DNA of 64,000 bases from Thiothrix sp. UBA5583 (GCA_002425225.1 DILV01000026.1:180695-244694); one strand, 5' to 3'. Counted from the stretch's first letter, positions 20,366 to 29,397 are shown. Notes: generated by a model not told the origin, from the letters alone. Made by a program: numbers and translations.

Positions 20366-21607
20366 ATGTTGCGACCTTATCTCAAGGGGGCTGCGCTGCT
20401 GTGTGCAGTCATGGTTTTCCCGCCAGCACAAGCCAATGCACCCGTATGGGCGGCATGGGGGGCAGTCGTTCCACCACAGCCTTATCAGCAACCTTACCAG
20501 CAGGAACGGAGGCAATTTATTCCTGCTAGGTCAGGTAATATTCAGCAAGTTGCTTATGCCGCACCTCGTCAGCAGCGTGGAGCACTGGATTGTGCGTTTG
20601 CCTATGTACTGGATTTGCCGGACGATTGTATCAGCCGTAACGAGCATACCCGGCGTGGTTTGCTGACACAGGCGGAATACCTGCGCAAACTGCCCGGAGG
20701 GACAAAGTCAGCGCCATTATGGGGCAATGTTTCCAATGCAGCCTTGCTGGAAACCGTGCAGGAATTGTTGCGTTGGCATGACGGCATTTCGCCCGGCAGT
20801 TTGCAGGAACGCTTTAGCCTGCGTGAAATGGGGTCTGCCCAGCGTGGCGATCTGGCGCAGTTTACGGGATATTTTACCCCGTTGCTTGAGGTTAAAAGTT
20901 ATCCTGATAGTGAATTCCGCATCCCGATTTACCGTGAGCCGCCTGGTTCGCTGGCGCGTTTGAGCCATGCCCAGATAGCTCGTAACGCTTTGGGAGGCAA
21001 GGGCTTGGAAGTTGCCTGGACAAACGATCCCGTCAACCTGTTTTTTGCGCAGGTGCAAGGTTCCGGGGTTGCCCGTTTCCCGGATGGCAAGGAGTTGTTG
21101 CTAGATTATGCCGGTGATAATGGGCAAAAATTCACTAGCATTGCCGATTACATGCGTATGAAGGGGTACAAGCCGCGCAATTTTGGCAATGAGGGTATCC
21201 GCGAGTGGTTGCGGCAGCATCCCGGCAAGATAGGGGAGGTTTTAACCTCCAATCCCCGTTATGTGTTTTTCAAGTTGACAGATGATTTACCTACCACAGC
21301 GTCGGGAACCCGTGTCATTCCGGGGCATACGGTCGCGGTGGATCACAAGTACATTCCGCTGGGGTCGGTGTTGCTGGCTGAAGTACCGCGCGTTGATAGC
21401 TGGGGTAACAAGGTTGGGCACGACTGGCGCTTGCTGTTTGCGCAGGATAAGGGAGCCGACATCAAGGGAGCAGGGCGGCTTGATTTGTATACCGGTTTCG
21501 GGCGCAGGGCGGAGGAACTGGCACATGACATCACCGGGTTCAGCAAAACCTGGTTGCTGGTACGCAAACCGGGTTACGGGCGTGGTTCCAGTGTGGCTGG
21601 ATTGTAG
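20366..21607 (+). CDS. mltA: membrane-bound lytic murein transglycosylase A, copy 1
   Basis: MltA cleaves the MurNAc-GlcNAc bond of peptidoglycan, forming 1,6-anhydroMurNAc. This 413-residue protein has a signal peptide (cleavage near AQA) with no clear lipobox cysteine, so it may be periplasmic rather than lipid-anchored. The MltA domain (LAQFTGYFTPLLEVK, NLFFAQVQGSGVARF) is followed by a 3D domain, HDWRLLFAQDKGADIKGAGR then LDLYTG, with Asp361 and Asp373 kept. AAGGG lies upstream of the ATG. A second, diverged MltA gene follows after 99 bp. Confidence 0.93.
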   Translation: MLRPYLKGAALLCAVMVFPPAQANAPVWAAWGAVVPPQPYQQPYQQERRQFIPARSGNIQQVAYAAPRQQRGALDCAFAYVLDLPDDCISRNEHTRRGLLTQAEYLRKLPGGTKSAPLWGNVSNAALLETVQELLRWHDGISPGSLQERFSLREMGSAQRGDLAQFTGYFTPLLEVKSYPDSEFRIPIYREPPGSLARLSHAQIARNALGGKGLEVAWTNDPVNLFFAQVQGSGVARFPDGKELLLDYAGDNGQKFTSIADYMRMKGYKPRNFGNEGIREWLRQHPGKIGEVLTSNPRYVFFKLTDDLPTTASGTRVIPGHTVAVDHKYIPLGSVLLAEVPRVDSWGNKVGHDWRLLFAQDKGADIKGAGRLDLYTGFGRRAEELAHDITGFSKTWLLVRKPGYGRGSSVAGL

Positions 21608-21706
21608 TTTCCGCTGGCAAGTGTCACAGGATTGATGTAATTGGCTAATGCAATGTAAGTGCATTATGCATAAACTTTGCTAATCATGATGGCAAGGTAA
21701 GTGGAA

Positions 21707-22813
21707 ATGCGTTTACGAAGGATGGTACGGGGCGGTATGTGCCTGTTGGTTGCCGGGTACATGCTGACGCAACCGGTGAGGGCGGCAACACCACCACTGG
21801 CGAGTGGCTGTGACGTGCGGATTCAGGGGGAAAGCCTGTCGCTGGATGAGTCATGCATTCGCCGTACCCCGGCATTACGGCAGGCGTTGGTGGATATGGC
21901 AGTTTATCTGCGTACTACTGATGCTTCCCGGCTGGCATCGCCTAGTTATCATGGCCCGCTGGACAAGACCAAAATGATCCGCACTGTTGAGCAATTGATC
22001 ACTTGGCTGGACAGGCCTGCTGAGTCTGCTTCCCCTATCGGCAAGCAGTTTGATTTTTATGCCTTGGGTGATCCGCAGGAAAAACGCCCGGTACAATACG
22101 GTGGCTATTTCACCCCGGTATTGAATGTCAGTAATACCCGTACCGCCGAATACCGTTTCCCGGTGTATGCCAGACCCAAAGGTGATGCGCCGCTACCCTC
22201 ACGGCGGGACATCATGAGCGGTGCATTGCAGGGCAAGGGGCTGGAAATTGCCTGGGCTGACAATCTGGTGGATTACTATTTCATGCAGGTGCAGGGTTCC
22301 GGCCTGATCCGTTACCCTGACGGGCGTACCCAGTTACTGGGGTTCGCAGGCAAGAACAGCCAGCCTTACACCAGTATCGGGCGCTACATGCAGGAAAAAG
22401 GCTATCTGCGCACCGATAACCTGTCCAACAATGCCATCCGCCAGTGGCTGCGTCTGAATCCAGACAAGCTGGATGAAGTCATAAATGCCAACCAGTCATT
22501 CGTGTTTTTCCGCCCGATCAAGGATGGCTTGCGCAGTGCTTCCAGCTTGCCGGTGGTGGCAGGGCATACTGCGTCGGTGGATACCACCATGATTCCGTTT
22601 GGATCTGTCCTGTTGGCTGAACTGCCGATACGTGACAAGGATGGCAAAATCGTGCAACATGAATGGCGTTTGTTGCTGGCAACCGATCGGCGTACCGATG
22701 ACCGTGGGGCTGTCCGTATCGGGATCTATACGGGCGAAGGTGAAGAAGGTTGGGCACAAGCGCAACGTTTTTATCCTGCCGGGCGTGCATTCCTGTTGCA
22801 AAGTGGTTCCTGA
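21707..22813 (+). CDS. MltA-like lytic transglycosylase, diverged copy 2
   Basis: This tandem paralogue of mltA has 368 residues from the ATG at 21707, which has AAGG 9 nt upstream; a GTG at 21701 is possible. A signal peptide is followed by the MltA core (GGYFTPVLNVSNT, DYYFMQVQGSGLIRYPDGR). In the 3D domain, Asp327 aligns with Asp361 of copy 1, but the Asp of the DxY motif is replaced by Gly339 (RIGIY instead of RLDLY). Loss of one of the conserved aspartates suggests altered or reduced catalysis. Substrate binding seems preserved because the ligand-cleft motif VQGSG remains. Confidence 0.85.
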   Translation: MRLRRMVRGGMCLLVAGYMLTQPVRAATPPLASGCDVRIQGESLSLDESCIRRTPALRQALVDMAVYLRTTDASRLASPSYHGPLDKTKMIRTVEQLITWLDRPAESASPIGKQFDFYALGDPQEKRPVQYGGYFTPVLNVSNTRTAEYRFPVYARPKGDAPLPSRRDIMSGALQGKGLEIAWADNLVDYYFMQVQGSGLIRYPDGRTQLLGFAGKNSQPYTSIGRYMQEKGYLRTDNLSNNAIRQWLRLNPDKLDEVINANQSFVFFRPIKDGLRSASSLPVVAGHTASVDTTMIPFGSVLLAELPIRDKDGKIVQHEWRLLLATDRRTDDRGAVRIGIYTGEGEEGWAQAQRFYPAGRAFLLQSGS

Positions 22814-22903
22814 ACTTTCCGGTTTGCATGGGCACTAATGCCTTGGGGGCTAGACGTTGACTCACATAATAACGATATTGATTCATGAACAGGGGTTTCA
22901 TTT

Positions 22904-24163
22904 ATGTTGGGGTACATCGACTGGATCATTATCCTGATCGCCTTGATGGCAGCCGTTGGTGCGCTGTTGCTGCTTTATCCGCAAGCTGGAAATCGTGATA
23001 CACAACACTTGCGTGACCTGCGTTCCCAAGCAGAACGCGATCAGAAACGTATCGCTAATGTGCTGGAAATCACCCAGCATGGTGCGCAAGATGCAGAAGA
23101 ACTTGTCAAGCAACTCAAGGAACAGGTAGCCGATGTCAGCCGCAACCATCAGGCGGCTCAGGCACGTGCCGAGCAGGTGGAGCGCATGATTGAGCGTGTT
23201 GCCACTGCCGAACATGAAATGCGCGATATTTCCAGCCAGTTGGGCGAACGCCTGCAACACCTGCAATCTTACTGGGATGAACAGTTGGGCGATTCGGTGG
23301 AAAGCGTCAAACGCATCCGTGGCAAGCTGCGTGAAGGGCTGGAAAGTGTGGATGCCAGCCTGATCCGCTTGCATGATCAGGAAAAAATGGCGCAAGGTTT
23401 CACCCGCAAGCTGATTGAACACCATCAGGAACAAATTCAGAACCAGCAGGAAAATTCGCGCCTGTCAGCCGAAGTTCATCGTCGTCTTGAAGACATGTTG
23501 AGTGAATCCAGCCATTTGCTGGAGCAAATGAAACGTTACCAGCATGAGGCTGATGCCGTGTTCCAGCACTTCCACACAGAAATGCAGGGGATGGAAGGGC
23601 AAGCCAATGAACAGTTCGCCACCTTGTTCCAAACCACTGATCAGGCACGTGTTGAGCTGGAAGCTGGTCTGGAAGAAAGCCGTCGACATGTGGGTGAAAT
23701 GCGTATCCGTGAAGCACAAAGCGACGAACTCAGCCGCCGTATTCTGGAACAGTTCAAAATGGTGGATCAAATCCGGGTGGAACGTATCAGCCAGACCCTT
23801 GATTTGACCGACCAAATTTCTACCGATCTGCACCGTGGGGTGGAAAATGCTCGCACGATGCTCTCCACCCTGCAACGTGCTGTCTTCGATGTTTCCAACA
23901 CCCTGATTGCCGAACCTGAGGCAGTCAATGCCGATCCGGTCACTCCGGTCACTGACCCGCTTGTCACTGCACAGGGAAATGATTTCGCTGACAAGGATTT
24001 GCTGGACTTTCTGGCGGAACCGGATAGCGTAAAAGATAGCACTCGCAAAGCAAGCGATTCCCTTGATCTCGGCACACTGAAACCGTCGAACGAACTGGCA
24101 TCAGCAGATGTCGACGCCCACGCACAGCAGGGGAATCTGGTGTCATTGCGGGCTTACCGCTAA
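22904..24163 (+). CDS. membrane-anchored long coiled-coil protein of unknown function
   Basis: I do not recognise this 419-residue protein. One N-terminal membrane segment (about 5-25, IDWIIILIALMAAVGALLLL) has a very short preceding tail. It is followed by almost 300 residues of charged helix with heptad character (RAEQVERMIERVATAEHEMR and similar), then a Pro/Asp/Ser-rich unstructured tail (from about residue 345). The orientation could place the coiled coil in the periplasm or cytoplasm. A Shine-Dalgarno AGGGG lies 8 nt before the ATG. It follows the two mltA genes on the same strand with 90 bp between, so a role in envelope organisation is conceivable but unsupported. Confidence 0.8.
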   Translation: MLGYIDWIIILIALMAAVGALLLLYPQAGNRDTQHLRDLRSQAERDQKRIANVLEITQHGAQDAEELVKQLKEQVADVSRNHQAAQARAEQVERMIERVATAEHEMRDISSQLGERLQHLQSYWDEQLGDSVESVKRIRGKLREGLESVDASLIRLHDQEKMAQGFTRKLIEHHQEQIQNQQENSRLSAEVHRRLEDMLSESSHLLEQMKRYQHEADAVFQHFHTEMQGMEGQANEQFATLFQTTDQARVELEAGLEESRRHVGEMRIREAQSDELSRRILEQFKMVDQIRVERISQTLDLTDQISTDLHRGVENARTMLSTLQRAVFDVSNTLIAEPEAVNADPVTPVTDPLVTAQGNDFADKDLLDFLAEPDSVKDSTRKASDSLDLGTLKPSNELASADVDAHAQQGNLVSLRAYR

Positions 24164-24175
24164 CGGTAAGTCCGC
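24148..24175. other. hairpin overlapping the stop of the coiled-coil gene
   Basis: GCGGGCTTACCG and CGGTAAGTCCGC form a 12-bp stem with one G-T pair and a CTAA loop. The TAA stop lies in the loop and right arm. No T-tract follows on either strand, so it is not a standard terminator; it may protect the 3' ends of the two convergent genes. Confidence 0.45.
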
Positions 24176-24201
24176 CCTGTGATAATGCTACCCTGTGTGG
24201 C

Positions 24202-24546
24202 TTACATTGAATCTGGCAATGGCGGAACATACGAAGGTTTCAGGCTTGGTTCCGGTGGGTCGTACTGCTTAAGGTCATTCGGGTCAACCACGCACGGGTC
24301 GCAATTCAGGTAAACAGGCGGCGGGCTACCTTCGGTCGCTGTATCAAAGCCTGCGCCTGCGTTGGTTGCGGCTGATTCATAATCATCAGAATTGGCGTAA
24401 CCTGCCGCATCTACACTGGTTCCCTCAACAGCCGTTGCGGTGTTATAGGCATCGCCATCTTCCTCGTCTTCAGCCCAGCAAGGGTTGATAACTGCGGAGA
24501 ACATTAACAGCGAGCTGAATAGCAGGGCAGATAGACGTGTTTTCAT
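24202..24546 (-). CDS. small acidic exported protein, unknown function
   Basis: This 114-residue product has a clear signal peptide (MKTRLSALLFSSLLMFSAVI, cleavage after CWA). The mature part is strongly acidic and low-complexity, with an EDEEDGDAYNTATAV start, an Ala/Ser/Asp-rich middle, and a Pro-rich end containing a NCDPC pair. The start at 24546 is preferred over upstream in-frame ATGs because AAAGGAGG precedes it by about 8 nt. A near-perfect FNR-type palindrome (24611-24624) lies upstream with a TAGGAT hexamer at about the spacing expected for FNR activation. The protein family is not known to me. Confidence 0.75.
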   Translation of the reverse strand: MKTRLSALLFSSLLMFSAVINPCWAEDEEDGDAYNTATAVEGTSVDAAGYANSDDYESAATNAGAGFDTATEGSPPPVYLNCDPCVVDPNDLKQYDPPEPSLKPSYVPPLPDSM

Positions 24547-24610
24547 GGGATTTGCCTCCTTTTTGTTGTGTCCCGACAGTTTCATCCTACGCTGCTTTGT
24601 GGTTATCACC

Positions 24611-24624
24611 CTGATTTATATCAA
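24611..24624 (-). promoter_or_regulatory. candidate FNR/CRP-family site upstream of the small exported protein
   Basis: Read on the minus strand the site is TTGATATAAATCAG, which matches the FNR consensus TTGATNNNNATCAA except at the last base. A -10-like TAGGAT at 24589-24584 places the site centre near -40.5, close to the class II activator position. The downstream ATG is at 24546. Confidence 0.5.
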
Positions 24625-24625
24625 G

Positions 24626-25744
24626 CTAATCCTGTACAGCTAGTCTGTATAACCCGCCGTCTTCCTCGTCTGTCAGCACATACAAATACCCGTCCGGGGC
24701 TTGTTGGATGTCGCGGATACGCCCGATCTTCCCTTCCAGCAACCGCTCTTCATTGAGGTAACGGTTGCCATCCAGGGTAATGACGGCGAGCAGTTTGAAC
24801 TTGAGTGCCGCTACCAGCAGTTTGCCTTGCCAGTCGGGGTATTTGTCGCCGCTGTAGAAGGTCATGCCTGCCGGGGCAATGGAGGGTGTCCAGTACAACA
24901 CGGGTTGTTCCATGCCCGCTTGTTGGGTGACGCCTGCGCCAATGATGCCACCACCGTATTCCTCGCCGTAAGTGATTACAGGCCAGCCATAGTTTGCCCC
25001 TTTGCGCAGGATGTTGATTTCATCACCGCCTTGCGGGCCGTGTTCACCTGCCCAAATGTCGCCGGTTTGCGGGTGCATGGCAATGCCCTGCACGTTACGA
25101 TGACCGTAAGTCCAGATTTCCGCACGGGCATTGGCCGTCTTGACGAAGGGGTTGTCGGCAGGGATACGCCCGTCATCGTGCAGGCGGATGATGCTGCCTG
25201 CATGGTTGGCAAGATTCTGTGCGTTGTCGGCGTTGCCCCGGTCGCCAAGCGTGAGGTAAACGTAACCGGCACGGTCGAAGGCAATTCGCCCGCCAAAATG
25301 CTGGGCGGCGCGTGTTTGCGGGCTGACAGCAAACAGTGTCTGCACATTGCTGAGTACACCCTCCTGATACTGCCCGCGTGCCAAATGGGTGCTGTAGCCA
25401 TCCTCCCCGTTACCCGCATAAGCGAAATACAGCCAGCGGTTGTCAGCAAAACGGGGGTGTAGTGCCAGCCCCAGCAACCCTCCTTGCCCGTATTCCTCAA
25501 TTTCGGGCAGACCTGCCACGGGAGCCGCCAGCAGCTTGTCGTGCTGGATACGGCGCAAACGACCGGAACGTTCGCTGATTAGTATTTCACCGTCTGGCAA
25601 AAATACCATGCCCCAAGGGTGTTGCAGCCCTGTCACCACGGGTACGGCTTGAACATCTGCCAACAGTGAGGTGGGCAAGGCAAACAGCAATCCCCACAGG
25701 CTTAGCAGCAACCAACGGTGAAACGGAAGGTAACGGTGTGACAT
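24626..25744 (-). CDS. PQQ-dependent aldose sugar dehydrogenase (YliI/Asd-like), exported
   Basis: This 372-residue six-bladed propeller protein of the soluble glucose/aldose dehydrogenase family oxidises sugars in the periplasm using PQQ and calcium. Family blocks are LQHPWGMVFLPDGEILISER, YVYLTLGDRGNADNAQN, YGHRNVQGIAMHPQTGDIWA followed by EHGPQGGDE, and NYGWPVITYGEEY. The ATG at 25744 gives a signal peptide (HRWLLLSLWGLLFALPTSLL ending in ADV), preceded by AGGA 8 nt upstream. The frame extends further upstream without clear starts. PQQ synthesis genes are not in the window. Confidence 0.93.
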   Translation of the reverse strand: MSHRYLPFHRWLLLSLWGLLFALPTSLLADVQAVPVVTGLQHPWGMVFLPDGEILISERSGRLRRIQHDKLLAAPVAGLPEIEEYGQGGLLGLALHPRFADNRWLYFAYAGNGEDGYSTHLARGQYQEGVLSNVQTLFAVSPQTRAAQHFGGRIAFDRAGYVYLTLGDRGNADNAQNLANHAGSIIRLHDDGRIPADNPFVKTANARAEIWTYGHRNVQGIAMHPQTGDIWAGEHGPQGGDEINILRKGANYGWPVITYGEEYGGGIIGAGVTQQAGMEQPVLYWTPSIAPAGMTFYSGDKYPDWQGKLLVAALKFKLLAVITLDGNRYLNEERLLEGKIGRIRDIQQAPDGYLYVLTDEEDGGLYRLAVQD

Positions 25745-25898
25745 GGGTAGCATCCTGTCAGCAGGTGGTATCTTTCCAGTATAGCCCGACTGCGGGCAGA
25801 GTGTTGGCGGGGCAAGACGGGGTGGTGGCTGGAATTGCTGCATAAGGTGATGAGTGGGTAGAATGAATCGTGACCCAACCATTTATCAAGGAGCCGTT

Positions 25899-26327
25899 AT
25901 GGGCGTAGTCGCCGTCAGTTTGCCAGAAGATGCCCCGACGGGTGATGTGCCCCACCCACGCGGAACCCTGATCCTGCGCACTCTCGCCATGCCCAAGGAC
26001 ACCAACCCCAACGGCGACATCTTCGGCGGCTGGATTCTGGCGCAGATGGACATGGCAGGCGGCATCCTCGCCAAGGAAATTGCCAAAGGCCGGATCGTGA
26101 CGGTGGCGGTCAACAGCATGAAATTCATCCGCCCGGTCAATGTCGGTGACGTGGTGTGCTGTTACGGCGATGTGGTGAAAACCGGCAAGACTTCCATCAC
26201 CCTGCATCTGCAAGTGTGGGTCAAACCGCTGTGGCACGGCAGCGATGTGGAACTGCGCTGGCAGGTGACGGAAGCCGATTTCACCTACGTTGCCATCGAC
26301 GCAGACGGCAACAAGCGCCCGTTGTAA
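25899..26327 (+). CDS. acyl-CoA thioesterase, YciA family
   Basis: YciA-type hotdog thioesterases hydrolyse acyl-CoAs in the cytoplasm. The 142-residue protein contains the signature TLAMPKDTNPNGDIFGGWIL, with the catalytic-type Asp and hotdog helix, then AQMDMAGGILA and MKFIRPVNVGDVVCCYGDV. AAGGAG stands 5 nt before the ATG at 25899, which decides the start against an earlier in-frame codon. It ends 3 bp before the convergent metallopeptidase gene. Confidence 0.95.
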   Translation: MGVVAVSLPEDAPTGDVPHPRGTLILRTLAMPKDTNPNGDIFGGWILAQMDMAGGILAKEIAKGRIVTVAVNSMKFIRPVNVGDVVCCYGDVVKTGKTSITLHLQVWVKPLWHGSDVELRWQVTEADFTYVAIDADGNKRPL

Positions 26328-26330
26328 GCC

Positions 26331-27068
26331 TCAACCTATTTTTGTCCAGTCTGGCAGGTGTTGCATCGCGCCTTTCATCTGCGCGTGGATCGTCTTGTAC
26401 TCCGGCACAAACTTCGCCACTAGCGCCCAAAACTGCTTGGAATGATTCATTTCCACGGTATGGCACAACTCGTGGATCAGGGTGTAACGCACCCACGCCA
26501 CCGGTAGCAGCACCAGCTTGTAGTTGAGGTTGATATTGCCACGGCTGGAACAGCTTCCCCAACGCGTCGCCTGCCCCTTCACGCTGTAACTGACGTAACC
26601 CAGCCCGGTTTGCACCGCCAGTTGTTGCAGCATCTGCCCCAGATGGTGGCGGGCGTAGTTTTTCGTCCACTCACGCAGCACGTAGCGGCAATGCTCCGGG
26701 TTGCCAACCGCACCGGAAAGGGTCAGCGTGCCGTCATCTGCCAGATCGGTGGCAATGTTATGGTGGGCAGTTGGCACATAGGCCAGCCGGAAACGCGCAC
26801 CCGTCGCCGGAAATTCCAAGCGGTCGGGTAAGGTGGTGGCGGTGGGTGGTTGGGTTTGCTGTTCTACCTTGGGCAGGTGGGTGGTAATCCAGCCCATCTG
26901 GCTGTTGATCCAGTGCAGCAACTGCTGTGCCGTCACCCCCGGCGGTTGGGTGACAACCAGCCCCTTGTCGACGGACAGGTGCATCCGCAGGTATTTTGCG
27001 CGGGGGTTAGGGCGGATGGTGAAGGGCAGGCTGCGACCATCCGGCAGTTTCAGGTGCGTGTTGTTCAT
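26331..27068 (-). CDS. YgjP-like zinc metallopeptidase (DUF45)
   Basis: This 245-residue cytoplasmic protein ends in the SprT/WLM-like zinc site LIHELCHTVEMNHSKQFW: HExxH, plus a third histidine in the NHSKQFW block. It also has RWGSCSSRGNINLNYKLVLL, the conserved substrate-strand region of the YgjP family. The N-terminal half (FTIRPNPRAKYLRMHLSVDK) is the usual beta domain. The physiological substrate of the family is not settled. It is transcribed away from argS. Confidence 0.9.
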   Translation of the reverse strand: MNNTHLKLPDGRSLPFTIRPNPRAKYLRMHLSVDKGLVVTQPPGVTAQQLLHWINSQMGWITTHLPKVEQQTQPPTATTLPDRLEFPATGARFRLAYVPTAHHNIATDLADDGTLTLSGAVGNPEHCRYVLREWTKNYARHHLGQMLQQLAVQTGLGYVSYSVKGQATRWGSCSSRGNINLNYKLVLLPVAWVRYTLIHELCHTVEMNHSKQFWALVAKFVPEYKTIHAQMKGAMQHLPDWTKIG

Positions 27069-27129
27069 GGGTGGATTCTAGCGTGCAACCCGCCTAAAAT
27101 CCCCGTTTTGACCAAACCCGAAGCACAAA

Positions 27130-28854
27130 ATGAATATCCGCCAACTGCTTGATGACCGCCTTACCGCCGCCCTGCATTCGTTGGGTGCGCCTGACACCGT
27201 TTCCGCCATTGTCAAACCTTCCGCCCGCCCCGAATTCGGCGACTACCAGGCCAATGGCGTGATGGCGGCTGCCAAACAGTTGAAAACCAACCCGCGCGAA
27301 CTCGCTACCCGCTTGCTGGAAAGTGTGGATTTGTCCGACATGGCGGCGAAGCTGGAAGTGGCAGGGCCAGGTTTCATCAATATCTATTTAAAGCATGAGT
27401 GGCTGGCGGAAAGGTTGGAAGAAACCCCTCCCGACCTCCCCTTGTCAGGGGAGGAGGCGAAGACCATCGTTGTCGATTACTCGGGGCCGAATCTTGCCAA
27501 GGAAATGCACGTCGGGCATCTACGTTCCACCATCATCGGCGACGCGGTGGCACGGGTGCTGGCATTCCAGGGCAACAAGGTGATCCGCCAGAACCACGTC
27601 GGTGACTGGGGAACCCAGTTCGGGATGCTGATTGCGCACATGGTCAGCCTGCAAGCACAGGGTGGCGAGCTTTCCATGCAGTTGTCTGACCTTGAAACCT
27701 TCTACCGCGCTGCCAAGCAACGTTTCGATGCTGAGCCTGAGTTTGCCAATGCAGCCCGCGATTACGTGGTGAAGCTGCAATCCGGCGACCCGGAATGCCT
27801 CGCGCTGTGGCAGCAATTCATCGACATTTCGTTGCACCATTGCGAAGAGGTCTACGAACGTTTGGGTGTCTCCCTGACCCGTGCCGATGTGCAACCGGAA
27901 AGCGCCTACAACGCCGATCTTGCCAACATTGTCAGCGAGTTGCAGGCACAAGGCTTGTTGGTGGAAGACCAGGGCGCGCAGTGTGCATTCCTTGAAGAAT
28001 TCAAGAACAAGGATGGCAGCATTACGCCAATCATTGTGCAGAAAACCGGCGGTGGCTACCTGTACGCCACCACCGACCTTGCCGCCTTGCGCTACCGCAG
28101 CGCGGTATTACATGCCGACCGCGCCCTGTATTTCACCGATGCCCGCCAGTCACTGCATTTCCAGCAGGTGTTCACGCTGGCACGTAAAGCGGGCTTTGTG
28201 CGTGCGGGCGTATCCCTCGAACACATGCCGTTCGGTAACATGCTGGGCGAAGACGGCAAGCCCTTCAAGACCCGCAGCGGCGGCACGGTCAAGCTGGTGG
28301 AAGTGCTGGCAGAAGCCGAAGAACGCGCTTTCGCCCTGGTGACGCAGAAAAACCCGGAGCTGCCAGAAACGGAACGTCAGTCGATTGCGCAGACGGTGGG
28401 GATTGGTGCGGTCAAATACGCCGACTTGTCGAAAAACCGCAACTCGGATTACATCTTCAACTGGGACGCAATGCTCAGTTTCGAGGGCAACACCGCCCCG
28501 TATTTGCAATACGCCTATGCGCGGATCAAAAGCATTTTCCGCAAGGCAGGTGCGGAATCTTTTACTTCCCCCATTTCTCTTCAGGAACCTGCCGAACGCA
28601 CCTTGGCGATGAAGCTGCTGCAATTCACCGAAGCCACCGACAGCGTGGCGAAAGAAGGCTTGCCCAACCACCTTTGCACCTATCTGTATGAATTGGCGGG
28701 CAACTTCATGAGCTTCTACGAAGCCTGCCCGATCCTGAAAGAGGGTGTGGCGGAAGAGGTGCGCAACAGCCGCCTGCAACTGGCGGATTTGACAGCGCAA
28801 ACCCTGCAAACCGGCCTGGGCTTGTTGGGGATTGGGGTGATGGAGCGGATGTAA
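27130..28854 (+). CDS. argS: arginyl-tRNA synthetase
   Basis: ArgRS attaches arginine to tRNA(Arg). The 574-residue protein has the N-terminal Add1 domain, the class I HIGH variant HVGH (residues 127-130, in [14 protein letters not shown]), and the C-terminal DALR anticodon-binding domain ending [11 protein letters not shown]. The linker just before the catalytic domain (about residues 98-110, [13 protein letters not shown]) is encoded by a palindromic GC-rich repeat inserted in frame. The linker is variable in the family, so activity should be unaffected. Confidence 0.98.
   Translation: MNIRQLLDDRLTAALHSLGAPDTVSAIVKPSARPEFGDYQANGVMAAAKQLKTNPRELATRLLESVDLSDMAAKLEVAGPGFINIYLKHEWLAERLEETPPDLPLSGEEAKTIVVDYSGPNLAKEMHVGHLRSTIIGDAVARVLAFQGNKVIRQNHVGDWGTQFGMLIAHMVSLQAQGGELSMQLSDLETFYRAAKQRFDAEPEFANAARDYVVKLQSGDPECLALWQQFIDISLHHCEEVYERLGVSLTRADVQPESAYNADLANIVSELQAQGLLVEDQGAQCAFLEEFKNKDGSITPIIVQKTGGGYLYATTDLAALRYRSAVLHADRALYFTDARQSLHFQQVFTLARKAGFVRAGVSLEHMPFGNMLGEDGKPFKTRSGGTVKLVEVLAEAEERAFALVTQKNPELPETERQSIAQTVGIGAVKYADLSKNRNSDYIFNWDAMLSFEGNTAPYLQYAYARIKSIFRKAGAESFTSPISLQEPAERTLAMKLLQFTEATDSVAKEGLPNHLCTYLYELAGNFMSFYEACPILKEGVAEEVRNSRLQLADLTAQTLQTGLGLLGIGVMERM
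27425..27457. repeat. in-frame palindromic repeat within argS
   Basis: CCCCTCCCGACCTCCCCTTG followed by TCAGGGGAGGAGG has arms CTCCCCT and AGGGGAG around TGTC, and looks like a small dispersed repeat. It encodes residues [10 protein letters not shown] at a surface linker of ArgRS. A related CCCCTC/GAGGGG element sits upstream of gatA. Confidence 0.6.
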
Positions 28855-28859
28855 GATTA

Positions 28860-29141
28860 TCACGCTACCTTGTGCTGCGTGACATACTCACGCAGCACCG
28901 CATCCATACGGGTTTGCCAGCCATCACCCGACGCTTTGAAAAACTCCACCACTTCTGCACTGTAACGAATAGTTACCGATATTTTGGGTGAGGCCGCCTT
29001 GGGTCGCCCCAGCGGACGCATCCGTGCCCAATCCTCCGCACTGGTCACTTCATAAGTATCCGGGTCAGCCGCAATCCCTGCCCTGATCTGCGCATCTTCC
29101 GCATCGGTTGGGATAACAGTCCCCACTTTAAGCTTTGGCAT
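28860..29141 (-). CDS. brnA: BrnA family antitoxin
   Basis: BrnA antitoxins neutralise the BrnT ribonuclease and repress their own operon through a C-terminal ribbon-helix-helix. The 93-residue protein has the family segment KISVTIRYSAEVVEFFKASG followed by DGWQTRMDAVLREYV, which is the DNA-binding part. The ATG at 29141 was chosen over upstream in-frame codons because it gives the family N-terminus and a 14-bp overlap with brnT. Order toxin then antitoxin is normal for brnTA. The stop lies 5 bp from the convergent argS stop. Confidence 0.92.
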   Translation of the reverse strand: MPKLKVGTVIPTDAEDAQIRAGIAADPDTYEVTSAEDWARMRPLGRPKAASPKISVTIRYSAEVVEFFKASGDGWQTRMDAVLREYVTQHKVA

Positions 29142-29397
29142 AATCGTTAATCTCCCGCTTTGTTGCTGTCCGTAAGCTAATAGCTCGCCAGTTTTCATCA
29201 TCAATTTCCACATAGACCAGACAATACAGCGTCAGCCCGATATAACCGAAGCCGACCATCCGCATTTCGCCGTAAGCAAACCGTGCGTCCTCACTTGCTA
29301 CAAAGGTATCCCACTCCAGTCGTTTAGCCTCATTCAGTGAAATATGGTGGTTACGGATATTCAGCGCATCTTTCTTCGGGTCACAGGTCACATTCAT
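29128..29397 (-). CDS. brnT: BrnT family toxin (type II, ribonuclease)
   Basis: BrnT is a small RNase-like toxin of the RelE-type fold. The 89-residue protein shows the family pattern: DPKKDALNIRNHHISLNEAK, then FGYIGLTLYCLVYVEID and RAISLRTATKREINDYAKA, whose Arg and C-terminal ERR/KREI-type helix form the active region. AAGGA lies 8 nt before the chosen ATG (29397). A 14-bp inverted repeat around 29424-29492 lies at the promoter and is a candidate BrnA operator. Confidence 0.92.
   Translation of the reverse strand: MNVTCDPKKDALNIRNHHISLNEAKRLEWDTFVASEDARFAYGEMRMVGFGYIGLTLYCLVYVEIDDENWRAISLRTATKREINDYAKA

Noticed and set aside
24148..24175. Hairpin at the end of the coiled-coil gene as a rho-independent terminator
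   Set aside because: No T-run follows on either strand, so it is listed only as a hairpin.
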